This document shows, in pieces, positions 25,701 to 37,027 of a stretch of 64,000 nt of DNA. A program made the translations under genes and the position numbers. The stretch comes from Apostichopus japonicus (taxonomy: Eukaryota; Echinodermata; Holothuroidea; Aspidochirotida; Stichopodidae). The stretch covers positions 5,111,501 through 5,175,500 of the forward strand of contig NC_092581.1 of assembly GCF_037975245.1 (NCBI RefSeq), given 5' to 3'. Within the stretch, counting starts at the first letter, position 1, and the number at the start of each line of letters is the position of its first letter. The notes under the pieces are model-generated. The model saw nothing but the letters and a program-made list of their open reading frames with translations, was not told the origin of the DNA and did not search any database.

Positions 25701-28700
25701 GAGGTTGAGGAGTACTGGAAAGATCCCTCGCCATAAGGTTTAGTGGACACAGGGTGCATAGAGAGCAATGATTGGGTGCTAGAGCGCAGACGGCGAGTTG
25801 GGGTATAACTTCGTATGACATCAACTTCAACTTTTCCCTTCTCATCTGCAGGAAGACATTTTCTCACGGTTATATTGCTCATCCCATCCAGCATTTTTTA
25901 TTGATTGATACCAGTCTATGATTAAATGCAAAACTGATTCCTTTCCAATGGTTCTGCTGACATCATTCCGAGAGCGATAGAGGACTAGGTCGGGCTTATC
26001 TTATTATTAACCAGGAAACCAGTAAATATCACTTAAATATCACAGGAAACCAGGTCAACTATTTCCTGTGATTCGTCAGAGTTAACCAGATCGGCTGACC
26101 AGATCAGCGAACTTCCTCGTTACCATAAATGAACAGACAATAGGAAGAACCGCCATCGTTGGTGGAAATGACCTGACTGAAGGGGGAATAGTTTTTAAAC
26201 TGTCAGATAAACAATACTCCATTTATGGCATTGGAGTACAAAACAAACAGTAAATATCACTGTGTCATTCAGTCAAATACAGAGAATCTGTTCGAACCTA
26301 TACATGACTATGGTAACACTTAACTACTATAAACTGCACACTGTGTTTATGTTGCCAGCTAATTCACTCAGTATATTTCAACCTCTCAGATAAAACATAC
26401 TCCATTTATGGCATTGGAGTCAAAACAACAGTAAATATCACTGTGTAATTCAGTCAAATACAGAGAATATGTTCGAACCTATACATGATTAGGGTAACAC
26501 TAAACTATTATAAACCGCACATTGTGTTTATGTTGCCAGCTAATACACTCAGTATATTTCAAGCGATCCTTCCATCTCCATCTCAAGAGTTCACCGATTA
26601 GCATCCTGCCTGCAGGAAGTCGTCCGTACTATAAATACATGATCTGTTACATTTCCGTCATCACTAGTGCAGAGTCATTCCGTTGAAGAGGAAGGAACTC
26701 ATGTTTTGATAACATTTCTAAAAATAAACATCCGCATCGAAATCGAGCACCTATTTTGGTGCTCAGTGTCATTCGTGTCTTAAATACATGGGTCGGAATA
26801 AGTTGCTACTTCCGTATTCCTAATTCCCTTTTGGTTAGGCTTTGATCAGATGCACAAAGCTGCCAAGAATTAGCCGAGTGACAGATACTGTAACTGGGTA
26901 ATTAAATTCATCCTCACTACATGAACATTAAACAGGAATTTCAAGAAGCTTATACTCTCATTCACATCTAACTCTGACAAAATCCTAGTCCACAAAAGGA
27001 GGCTTTAAATTTGTTTTTTTCCATAAATGTGTTATATTTTTAACTTTTTATATATAGTCCCCCACTTAAAGTTGCAAGAGATAATATTACAACTTGCTCT
27101 AACTGATATTGGCGTTGTGGTCAAGTGGTTAAGGCAGTGGACTTGTGATCTAAGGATTACAGGTTCGAGCCCTGGCCAGATCATTGCGTTGTGTCCTTGG
27201 GCAAGGCACTTTATCTCCATTGCCTCTCTTCACCCAGGTGTATAAATGGGGACTTGCGAGGCTGCACCCTATGGGAAGTCCCCCAGGAGACACGTGGCTG
27301 TGGTGCCCCAGGAGAGATTGTTTGAATTGTGCACACTTAGGTGTGTAGGTGTGACATGTTACCAATGACCAGGGTTCAGTACAGCACGGCGAGACTTTAT
27401 TGTAAGTTGCGCTAAATAAGAACTGTTAATTATTATTATTATTATTATTATGTAAACCAAAAAACAGAGATACTGACTGAGGAGTCTCTCATTTGCAATT
27501 GCCTTATTATTCTCTGGAGAATTCTTATCAAGCTAGAGACATTTATTTTGATTTTCCACCAGTTAAATCCATTTTGTCTCACCTTTTGAGCCTTCTCCTT
27601 CATGACCGGTTCAAAGATCGTCAAGCACTCGTCGAGGAAGGCTTTGCTGCAGATGATGGTGTCGTTGAAGACCTTAATCCCGAGTTTACTCTTCGGTTTC
27701 AAAATATCTTGAATGAGTTGGTTCACGTCTTGTCTGGAGAGGGACGATGGTAGGATAGGCTGAAAGAGGCAGTGCATAGATAGTTGCTCATTCGAAGTGG
27801 AAGGGTGGTGAGGCGAGGGGGGGGGGAGTGGGGAGAAACCTTGCTTCAGTTTCATGCAGTATGCAAAAAGCTACAATACAAGCACATTTTGCATTTCACA
27901 AATAAAACATTGATCAATTGTGCCTTTATCCCTTCCCACTTTCTAAATTGAAGAAAAAGAAGTAACAAGAATAAAAATTAACAAAAGCTTGATAGATCAT
28001 TGGTACTCAAAGTGGGGTTCACAGCCCTCTTTAGGTGGCTCAGTCCTCACGTAAGCACCTCCGAAGTGTGCTGGACTAAACTCACCATGACGTCCACCCA
28101 ACTCGATGTTCTCACAGCTTCATCGATGGTAGCATCTACTTGGTCCTGCAGTATCTTCCCGATGGACGCAGCCTTCAGGTGGATGAATTTCTCCGCCTTG
28201 AACCTTCTCTTGATGTAACCTTTAGGGTCTGTCACCCCGAGTCTTGACAACGTATCATATTCTGCAACCAGAGATCCAAGATAAAAAAGCTTGCTGATTC
28301 CTAGCCGCAGTTTTAGATGGCAACATTTAATATAAATATCTGAATAAACTGATTATCTAAGTTTTGACCATTGTTAAGAGCAAGGTCCTTGCATTTATGT
28401 GAAACTGAGTAATCATGTATGAAGTTCATCCACAATTTCCTTTGGAGTTATTTGTGTTCGCAAGGTTTTCAGATTTTGTCCTCTGACCTCTGCCGAAAGC
28501 AAAAGGGCTCTCATACAAACTATGGTGGGTTTAGATATCACATTTTAAGAAAAAAATGATCAGTTGAGCTATTAATGTATCTTACAACTTAAGAATAATT
28601 GTCTGTCAGAAAGGTCATACGTTCAAATCAATATTCTGCAACAACAGCGAAAGCAGATGTAGAAACAAATAGACCTGTTTGAGGAAATGAATATGTAGAC

Positions 28701-31700
28701 ATGGGTAGCAGAAGTGAAAGATAAAACACTGACTCTTGCTAAGAACTTTGAACTATGTACCACTTGCCACCACACTGATACATCAGCTTAAAGTATTCTC
28801 TTGCTTTTTTTGCAATTTAGTCTCAACATGTGCTTAATAATTAAAAATCTGGTAGTTTCTATGCAAATGCCAACACTTAACCTCCTCCTAACACATCTTT
28901 ATATAATCATGCTTGACCACATCGCCATATAAAAGACTACGCTAAGTAGTAGTTGAGTTTCAGCTGTTTGCACCTTGATAATCGACTTACCCAAGTATCC
29001 ATTTTGTTTGTAGAAAGAATCGACCCAGTTATTCTGCGTTTTAGAAAATATCTCTGGGACGTAAGAAGCTTTGTCTTGACGGCCACCGATGATGTCACCG
29101 TTCAAGCGACCAGAGTTGACAAGCTTTTCTAAGACACCTTTAAACAAAGAAAAATGTAACAAAAGCTAGAGGGAGTTAACATAATACAAACTGAGTGTGC
29201 TATATTCAGATACACATTTTGTGCAAATAAAAAAGCATTGGAAATTTACATCTGACTTACTCTATAAACTTCCTTCGAAGATGCTACCACAAAAATTAAG
29301 AGTTCTTTAACATTAAGGAAATAACAGAACTGGAACTTGAAGGTCTGGCTAACCATTAGTATTGGTCAAACTACTGTTAAGAAATATAAAAATATTACTT
29401 ACTGTAAAAGAGTTTTTCAGGGAATTTGTACTTGTTCAAGATACTTTGTACAGATGTTGGCCTGTATTAAAACAAGAGAAAAGGGTGATAAAAGCAACTC
29501 TGTCATGCACATCAACTACTGGGAGGGCAAATGTAAAAGTTACCATCATGTTTGCCATGAAAATTTACCTTCCCTTTTGGACATGCTACTTGAAACCACA
29601 ATACCTGCCCGTCGATCTCTGTGTTGATTGGGGAGACAGGCCTTATGGTAAATGGTGGTAAACTTGTTAGTCCAGCCACTCTTTCTGATGTGCCATAACC
29701 TTTCATATGGTTTTTTCCCAACTTTGAGGGTGAGGGAAGTAATATATACTCTTATGAGGGGTACTTATGGTAAAGGTGGTAAACTTGATAGTCCAGTCAC
29801 TCTCTCTGATGTGCCATAACCTTTCGTATGGTTTTTCCCAAGAACACTGAGGGGTGAGGTAAGGGTAGTAATACATACTCTGATGAGGGGTACTTATGGT
29901 AAAGGTGGTAAACTGGATAGTCCAGCCGCTCTCTCTAATGTGCCATAACCATAACCTTTCATATACCTTTTATATAACAACACTGAGGGGTGGGTGAGGG
30001 TAGTAATACATACTCTGATGAGGGGTACTTATGGTAAAGGTGGTAAACTTGATATTCCAGCCGCTCTCTCTAATGTGCCATAACCATAACCTTTCATATA
30101 CCTTTTATATAACAACACTGAGGGGTGGGTGAGGGTAGTAATACATACTCTGATGAGGGGTACTTATGGTAAAGGTGGTAAACTTGATATTCCAGCCGCT
30201 CTCTCTAATGTGCCATAACCATAACCTTTCATATACCTTTTATATAACAACACTGAGGGGTGGGTGAGGGTAGTAATACATACTCTGATGAGGGGTACTT
30301 ATGGTAAAGGTGGTAAACTTGATAGTCCAGCCACTCTCTCTAATGTGCCATAACCATAACCTTTCATATACCTTTTATATAACAACACTGAGGGGTGGGT
30401 GAGGGTAGTAATACATACTCTGATGAGGGGTACTTATGGTAAAGGTGGTAAACTTGATAGTCTAGCCACTCTCTCTAATGTGCCATAACCATAACCTTTC
30501 ATATACCTTTTATATAACAACACTGAGGGGTGGGTGAGGGTAGTAATACATACTATGATGAGGGGTACTTATGGTAAAGGTGGTAAACTTGAAAGTCCAG
30601 CCACTCTCTCTGATGTGCCATCACCTTTCATATGGGTTTTCCCAAGAACATTGAGGGGTGGGGTGAGGGTAGTTATACATACTCTGACGAGGGATCTACT
30701 TTAAATACTCTTACCTAGTGATAACACTGAAGACACCTTTGACCTTTGAGGGGTGAGGGTAGTAATACATACTCTGATGAGGGATCTACTTTAATAGTCT
30801 TACCTAGTGATAACACTGAAGACACCTTTGACCTTTGAGGGGTGAGGGTAGTAATACATACTCTGATGAGGGATCTACTTTAATAGTCTTACCTAGTTAT
30901 AGCACTGAAGACACCTATGACCTTTGAGGGGTGAGGGTAGTAACACATACTCTGATGAGGGATCTACTTTAATAGTCTTACCTAGTGATAACACTGAAGA
31001 CACCTTTGACCTTTGAGGGGTGAGGGTAGTAACACATACTCTGATGAGGGATCTACTTTAAATACTCTTACCTAGTGATAACACTGAAGACACCTTTGAC
31101 CTTTGAGGGGTGAGGGTAGTAATACATACTCTGATGAGGGATCTACTTTAATAGTCTTACATAGTTATAGCACTGAAGACACCTTTGACCTTTGAGGGGT
31201 GAGGGTAGTAACACATACTCTGATGAGGGATCTACTTTAATAGTCTTACCTAGTTATAGCACTGAAGACACCTCTGACCTTTGCTGTATTCCTCTCGACA
31301 AAGGCCTGGGTGAAGATGACGTCCCTGTCGTATGGATCGATCTCCCCATTGATTAACCGACCAATACGTGATTCAATAGCCTGCCAAGGGAATATATAGA
31401 ATATATGAATACAGGGTCTGTATCTATCTATAAAGATGTAACTACTGTTTGAAATGTATTAGTACAGAAATATCCAATGGAAATTACAAGGAATAACTTA
31501 TAACTTCAAGTGTTTGAAGGCTCCGAATATCGTCTGTTATTAAAAAATATATATAAGAAAAAAACTTAGTATAAATTGGGTTTTACATCTCGCATAGCAG
31601 TTTGTTTGAGATTTTTATGACTTATTAATCATTTAATTTTTACCCCAGTTTCAGTAAAGGAAGTTCTGCTGTTAAGACCATGAGAAGTCAAAGAGTGAGT

Positions 31701-34700
31701 CAAAGAAATCGAGTCATTAAAACACTCACCTCTGATAAAAAGTCGGCAGGAAGATCGAGCGACTGGGTAAGTGCTGGAATAGTAACTTGGCCGTTCTCTT
31801 GAAGCTGTTCGTTTATTTCTTCGGCCAGATGATCCAGGTAAGAACTGACAAGGAATGAATTGACAGAGAAAGTCAAACAGGGAAGATGGCAGTCAGGGAG
31901 TGGGGTGGGGGTTAGGGGGAGAGACAAACGTCCAATAAAATTAGAAATTCTTTGCCAAAAGTATTTACTTACTCGTCTATAAGCTGTCCTAACACTAACG
32001 AAACGGACTGGTCGGACCTGACGATCTCGGCAGCCTTGGTTTCGATTTGGGAGAGCTCGATCCCAATGGTCTGGGCAAAAGAGAGTAAAAAAAAAAAGCA
32101 AATTTAAGAACAATTGCAATAAATTGATGAGAACAAGTTTAGTCAAAGCTTGATTAATCACTGTTAGGCTAGCGCTGGCTATGACAGTGCTAGTTACTTC
32201 AAAAGGTTTTAAGGTAATATAATAAGGAGTCAAGGACAATATTGAAATTAATAATAAATATCCTTGTGTGCATTCTGACAACACTGATTCTACAGAAGAG
32301 TTCAAACAGCATATATATTTATAATCAAAATATATATATCTAATATACCAGTGGTTAGGGTGTCCGCATATAAAGCAGGCAGCCCGGGTTCGAATCCTGG
32401 AAGTTTTTTCACTGTTCTGGATTTTCCAACTCACTACAATTTACAACTATCAGTTCTACAAACATATGTAATCCCTTCTTTGCTGCTTAATCCGCTTCCT
32501 GTATAGTCATGGTTTATTTGGTTCTAATTCCTTCAATGCAACTTACACTTATCTAGCGTCATACTTTCATTGTGTTTTTCATTTGTTCTTTTCATTCAAC
32601 TGCCAAGTATTGCTGAGGAAGGTCCCAGGGGTACCGAAAATTCCAATATATTTTCTAAAACATTACTCCTTATTTGTCAATTATGAGTCATATCTTATTT
32701 CTCTGGTTTTCTGTAATAATATATATACTGTTTGCATTTATAAACAGTTAGTCTTGACTCAAATCATACATGTACTACTACTAACATACATGTTTTCTGT
32801 TGTCTGCTTGGTACAGAACAGAGTTCGTTTCTGACAGAGCACACAAAATTATGCACCCAATTTATCAAACGCTATGTAAAACAATTCAACATGTATCACT
32901 TAGAGTAATTATTCTTGAATTAACTCCCAATGGTACCAATTGCAAATTTGTACTGTATGTTTTTGTAACATTCGATCCGTTCAGATAATTCATATATCTT
33001 GGTCTACATGTACCATTGCATATAAATGAAATAAATTTTGTCAAACAAAACCCTACATAAATCACATCAGCTTGGTGGCTATTGTAACATTATGAGTTGC
33101 ATCTGGAGCTAAGAGATGTCCAATGGCTCAACCTGATTTGAGAGATACAGGTGGAAAAATTGTAACTAAAATTGAAATTTGTTATCATTTGATCCACTTA
33201 CTTGTTGAAGATCTACCAAGTTTACTCTTCCTGTTGAGAAAATTCCAAATAAAAATGTTTTAACACGTAGTAAATTAGCACTTATTTCTTTCCTAGGTTA
33301 AAAGAAAATGGTAAAGCTCGAGAAAGTCAATTCAGAAAAAAAACATTTTGGTGAAAACATCTGGTGTGGTTGCTTGAGTTTCAAAGTATCATAGAGAGGA
33401 AAAGAAGCAGTTATCCTGAGAATCTAAGTCAACCCAGTTTTACTGTATGCCATATGTCCATTATAATACAACTTCTAGACTAACAGTATTTGATAGCAGG
33501 CTTGGGGCGATTACATCTGAATGTAATCGATTACGATTACTTGAGAATGTATGATTACGATTACGATTACGATTACGATTACAGCCTAAAGTTGAAGTAA
33601 TCGATTACAATTACGATTACATTGTAATGTAATCGTGATTACAATCATGATTACATTGTGGTTACTTGCACAATCCTCTGCATATCTGTTTAATATAACT
33701 CTCTGCCGGGAAATAGGGCAATGAAATAGGGCAAAGGAAGGGCATTTACAGTATATACGGACAAAATTGTGGAAGTATATCTACAATTCCTACCAGGCAT
33801 TACACATTTATGCCTTAACACGTTTAAGATGTGTAACCCATAAGTCCAGTAAAAAATACAATTTAAACAGACAAAGAGTAAACAGACAAATACTAAAGTA
33901 AAACAAATGAAGATTTTCATGCAACACTATATTTTGTAAACTAATAATTTCTGCATAGCAGCAAAACTAAAAACTCTTTTACATTATAACACCAAAATAA
34001 AACTAAACAGCTTTGAAATAGGGCATTCCACAGTACATGGGACATGGAAGGCCAAAGTAAAAGTAAATTATTTTCATCAAAAAATGGTCAACTCTGGTAA
34101 AGCAAATTCTGATTCACCAAAATACTTAATTTGCAGTGATTTTTTTTTTAACAGAATAATTCAGGTGATAAAAATCCTTGAATATGGCGATCAAATCCCC
34201 AGTAATTTACGTTTATTGTGCTAGAGAATTCTAGAAGCAGGAACACTTCTTTGGTCACACTAAAAGCCAATAGTAAGAATTAGTTTTAATCATTTCTACT
34301 AATTTTGCCGTTCTCATTCAAATTTCACTGTAATCATAAATGTAATACGATTACGATTACTTTGCCCTTGTAATCGATTACGATTACTTTGTAATTTTCA
34401 CAAAAGTAATCGATTACGATTACGACTACTTCAAAAAATGTAATCGATTGTAATCGATTACGATTACTGATTACGATTACCCCAAGCCTGTTTGATAGTA
34501 AAGGATATAAATTTAAGATGAAATCAGAAATATTCAAACAGTCATTATTTGAGACACCTGATCTCCCCAATGACAAAGACTCATATACAGTTGGGAAGCT
34601 TTTCAACATTCAAGATAGTATGTCAGTAACTTCAGAAGTTTACTAATATTGAACAAGTTACTGGTAACATTGTTTTTTCTTCCACATTATATACTGAAGC

Positions 34701-37027
34701 AAAACTGAAACTTTCGATAGCAATTCCAAAAGACTTTAGTAACATTATTTTGCACCATGTATGCCTACCTCCATGTACTATAAGTTCATCTCGTATTTCT
34801 TTAAATAGCTGGGAAGGTGTGACATATTCTTTGCCGTCTAGTGAGTAAATGACTTCAATTTGTTTTTCTTCAATGAGTTTGGATAGTATCTCCACACAGT
34901 TTCTTTCTGATAATCTAAAAAGAAAGAATAAAAATATCTATGGAAGAAAGGATTCTCCTCTCAAAGATGGGAAGGGTTTTGAGCTTTAGGTAAGTTCTTT
35001 GAAGAGGGAAATTTGTCAGTTAGGTTGGGAAAAAAAGGTAGAACACAAAGGATCAGGAGGGACAATCAAGTCCCAATCAAGGACCCTATGGGGAGGGAAA
35101 AAACTCAGACACCAAAAAGTAAAGTAATTTTTTTATGATGAAGACTTAGCCAACTTATTGCTCAAAATAAACCTCTAACTTCTGCAATGCATTATCAACA
35201 TTTAGGCCTATGTATGCAAGTTGTTTCAAACATTTTGAACAAATGTCTGATAAAATTATGGGTCTTTTCTTTAGAAATATCCTCACCAAAATGGGTGCTG
35301 TTGTGGTATGCATTACAGCACAGTTTAATTAGTGATATGCATCTGAGGTTCATATAGCATACAACTGTAAGGAAAACATACAAAAACTATGTTACGTTTG
35401 ACAATATGAAAATACAAAAACAGGGCTTTTAACTTTGCATTAGTATGATAAAATTTCCCCAAAATTGTCATAAGTTGTCTAATGGCTGATTACATTTGAC
35501 AATACTACTTATTCGTAATGTTCAGTAACACATGTCTTTGGAAAGGTGAAACATACTAAAAGCGATTGTGTACACTTCTTATTGTAAACTTGTAGTGTCA
35601 CCCTCTCACCAGGCAGTTTAATTTCTCAATGTTGTGATAGTGAGAATGGTAGGCTTTGGCCAAGCTTTGTCTCAGGCTAAGGTTAGGTCTTGCCTTACAC
35701 TACAGTAGCCAATCTTAGTCCATGCTGTACTGCATTTAGCTAGAACGCCTCAGTTTGGCCTATGTCAGACTAGGCCTAGGAATTAGGATAGGCCTACGTT
35801 AGCAGAAATAAGGACAAATATTGCAGTTTGTGTGCTTAAAGTTCAATGCAGATGTGTCTACTGCGAAGACAACACTGATAATGTATGTATTGTAGGGTCA
35901 CACTAATTAGCGTCAACTCACGACAACTCAAGACAACAGGTTTAAAATAACATCAAATACCATCAAATACAATTGATGTTATCAGAGTATATCTGGAAAC
36001 ACGTTTAAAACTGACTGGAATCAGCGTGCATACAGATCTTTCACGGGAAAAAATGTTTTTGTCGTAAAAATCGCCAACTTTTTTCTAAGGTTGAATTGGA
36101 CGACAAGATGCCATTGCGCTTGCGCAATGACATTGGACCGAACCATTACACTACAGGTAAGTGTAATTTTTCAATTGAGAATGGTGCCCACACACTGGTA
36201 ACTTGGCAAAAGGCGACGAGCGCCATCTAACGTGTTTCCAGATATACTCTGATAACATCAATTGTATTTGATGGTATTTGATGTTATTTTAAGCCTGTTG
36301 TCTTGAGTTGTCGTGAGTTGTCATGAGTTGACGCTAATTAGTGTGACCGGTATTGTATGTATTTTAGATCCTCCTGCAAGCAGGAACTTGCGAAGAAGCC
36401 ATTATTGGCTTATCAAAACCACACACTGACTGAAGTCAGTCTCTTAGATTCATAGTTTAACATCCCTGATTATGAATTGTCAACAACTCTGTAACTGAAT
36501 GGGATACATTAATCTTGGAGTGACTCGAACTCTATAGACCTTATGAATTGTATGTATGTATGTATGTATGAATGAAAAGGCACCGGCGTTAACCACTGAG
36601 CTAACACTCCCTAATAATAATAGTTTATGGCAATGTATCTTAGGCTATAGGGCCCAGGCCCCAGTAAACAATCAAAGAGCACTAGGCTACTAACTAGTGG
36701 TAACAGTAACGGTCAAGCTACTGTAGCTGAAGCACAACGATGAAGGGTATAGAGGTAAGGCTAGGCTATCACTATTATTATTGCCTACCACACGAACCGT
36801 ATTGCGAAACTACACTGGCTGCAAACAGATGTTTGATATACTACATGTCAAACACCACAAAACCTAAATAGATAAAGTAAGGATACATTTTCTGACACAG
36901 TATTGCAATTATATATTTAAAGAATCCATTTTCTGCTAAACAAATACCTCTGTGATGACGAAGTTAACTGTGCTCGCTTGAAATCTGCCGCAAGCCGTTT
37001 CACTTCTTCCCAGTCACTGCTGGCCAT
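17273..37027 (-). CDS. UFL1, E3 UFM1-protein ligase 1, complete in 19 exons
   Basis: UFL1 is the E3 ligase that attaches UFM1 to targets such as ribosomal protein uL24/RPL26 at the ER membrane, working with DDRGK1/UFBP1 and CDK5RAP3. Exons in transcript order: 36948-37027, 34769-34914, 33202-33230, 31973-32070, 31730-31844, 31250-31380, 29403-29461, 28991-29137, 28086-28261, 27583-27759, 24315-24429, 23704-23826, 22423-22537, 21588-21754, 20883-21016, 20079-20159, 19270-19361, 18339-18473, 17273-17510. All have GT/AG borders and compatible phases; they total 2358 nt, 785 residues plus stop (human 794). Landmarks matching human: [73 protein letters not shown] and MLHAPGR. The start is the ATG at 37027, aligning with the human N-terminus. 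Exon 11 is the least conserved; its acceptor at 24430 was chosen because it keeps phase. Confidence 0.95.
22664..22950 (-). mobile_element. CR1/L2-type LINE fragment, 3' end (UFL1 intron 12)
   Basis: On the - strand, 22918-22814 reads [15 protein letters not shown] followed by [15 protein letters not shown] and stop. This is the typical C-terminus of a CR1/L2-type reverse-transcriptase ORF (consensus APxLWNxLP ... FKxxLKTxLF). A 3' tail with a GGCACT-rich motif and a TA run follows. The reading frame is broken just upstream, so the copy is 5'-truncated and dead. Confidence 0.75.
23128..23725. repeat. Tandem repeat of about 200 bp, three units, running into UFL1 exon 12
   Basis: Units begin near 23130 and 23336 (TGCTCATATCAAG) and 23535. 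Each carries TTCTTCGCACCTCTGTGTTG (or a one-base variant), then GCCACCAATGCACCC, and ends in GATTCTTCTTCTAA. In the third unit this last block is the real 3' end of exon 12, which encodes LEEES. The duplicated unit therefore includes about 15-20 bases of coding exon plus a decayed splice donor. Confidence 0.85.
25133..25217. repeat. Perfect inverted repeat (hairpin) in UFL1 intron 10
   Basis: Arms GGGGTTAATCAACGGTCTAG at about 25135 and its complement near 25217 enclose about 35 bases. A second, shorter inverted pair (TGAGTAACGCAC near 25184 and GTGCGTTACTCA near 25323) overlaps it, suggesting a nested or decayed inverted-repeat element. No target duplication was found. Confidence 0.7.
25493..25894 (-). 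mobile_element. CR1/L2-type LINE fragment, 3' end (UFL1 intron 10)
   Basis: The - strand frame from 25894 reads [20 protein letters not shown] and then a degraded APxLWNxLP block. After a frameshift it continues [20 protein letters not shown], the familiar C-terminus of a CR1/L2-type reverse transcriptase. The 3' tail at 25497-25555 contains a GCGC-rich block and ends in (TAA)n. That tail is nearly identical to the tail of the SINE at 27111-27451. Confidence 0.8.
26199..26562. repeat. Direct tandem duplication, two units of about 184 bp
   Basis: Units start at 26199 and 26383 (CAGATAAA, then ATACTCCATTTATGGCATTG) and end at CACTCAGTATATTTCAA. They differ by scattered substitutions and small indels. 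Intronic and non-coding. Confidence 0.85.
27111..27451 (+). mobile_element. tRNA-derived SINE (family 1) with (ATT)n tail
   Basis: The head has a pol III A-box-like TGGTCAAGTGG (27118) and B box GGTTCGAGCCC (27162). A conserved SINE body follows (CCTTGGGCAAGGCACTTTA, then CACCCAGGTGTATAAATGGG), with a 3' tail at 27379-27437 ending in (ATT)n. The tail matches the LINE tail at 25497-25555 in reverse complement. It is a SINE rather than a tRNA gene, because the body continues for more than 250 bases. Confidence 0.85.
29640..30690. repeat. Minisatellite of about 135 bp, eight units (UFL1 intron 6, block A)
   Basis: Units begin CTTATGGTAAA at about 29641, 29764, 29893, 30028, 30163, 30298, 30433 and 30568. 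The middle units have a constant 135-bp period and are almost identical, indicating recent homogenisation. Each contains AACACTGAGGGGTG and TAATACATACTCTGATGAGG. This last stretch is shared with the adjoining 90-bp array. Confidence 0.93.
30690..31265. repeat. Tandem array of about 90 bp carrying copies of the UFL1 exon 6 end and splice donor (block B)
   Basis: TTACCTAG-type blocks recur at about 30711, 30800, 30889, 30979, 31069, 31158 (TTACATAG) and 31248. The last is the real donor of UFL1 exon 6. On the - strand every unit carries roughly the last 30 bases of that exon (GGTGTCTTCAGTG...ACTAG) followed by GTAAGA. There are six decoy copies plus the true site. The array also shares a 40-bp GAGGGTAGTAATACATACTC-type core with block A. 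Confidence 0.92.
32349..32400 (+). mobile_element. tRNA-like SINE head (family 3), fragment
   Basis: GTGGTTAGGGTGTCCGC resembles an A box and GGGTTCGAATCC a B box, with typical spacing. The surrounding sequence does not fold as an intact tRNA to my eye, so I call it a tRNA-derived SINE fragment in UFL1 intron 3. Confidence 0.55.
33497..34490. mobile_element. hAT-like non-autonomous transposon with GATTAC-rich ends
   Basis: A 994-bp element in UFL1 intron 2 flanked by the perfect 8-bp duplication TTTGATAG (33489-33496 and 34491-34498). It starts CAGGCTTGGGGCGATTAC and ends GATTACCCCAAGCCTG, an inverted repeat beginning with CAG. Both subterminal regions are packed with (ATTACG)n and AATCGATTAC repeats in mirror orientation. 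No transposase frame is present. The 8-bp duplication and CAG ends are hallmarks of hAT elements. Confidence 0.9.
35895..36349. mobile_element. 455-bp MITE with inverted repeats of about 110 bp
   Basis: Flanked by the 8-bp duplication GTATTGTA (35887-35894 and 36350-36357). The arms start GGGTCACACTAATTAGCGTC and end GACGCTAATTAGTGTGACCG, and stay nearly perfect for about 110 bp. The right arm has one extra copy of a TGACAACTCA unit. The interior has no coding capacity. An 8-bp duplication allows hAT, P or Merlin; GG-type ends favour Merlin, but this is not settled. It sits in UFL1 intron 1 against the 3' tail of a SINE. Confidence 0.88.
36352..36611 (-). mobile_element. tRNA-derived SINE (family 2), minus copy
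   Basis: On the - strand it begins GGGAGTGTTAGCTCAGTGGT (A-box type) and has GAGTTCGAGTCACTCC (B-box type). It ends GGATCTAAAATACATACA. A (TGTA)n run interrupts the tRNA-like head at about 36548-36569. A second copy lies at 59159-59395 on the + strand. Confidence 0.82.

Noticed and set aside
27111-27185. tRNA gene
   Set aside because: The A and B boxes are present, but the sequence continues into a SINE body and a (ATT)n tail.
30690-31250. CRISPR-like array
   Set aside because: The units are contiguous tandem duplications without unique spacers, in a eukaryotic intron.
31700-32434. 244-codon open frame on the - strand
   Set aside because: It is UFL1 exons 4 and 5 read through intervening intron sequence. 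Only 31973-32070 and 31730-31844 are coding, and the two exons are not in the same continuous frame.
33530-33600. Telomere-like or satellite (ATTACG)n repeat
   Set aside because: The repeats are the subterminal part of a bounded hAT-like element with target duplications, and recur inverted at its other end.
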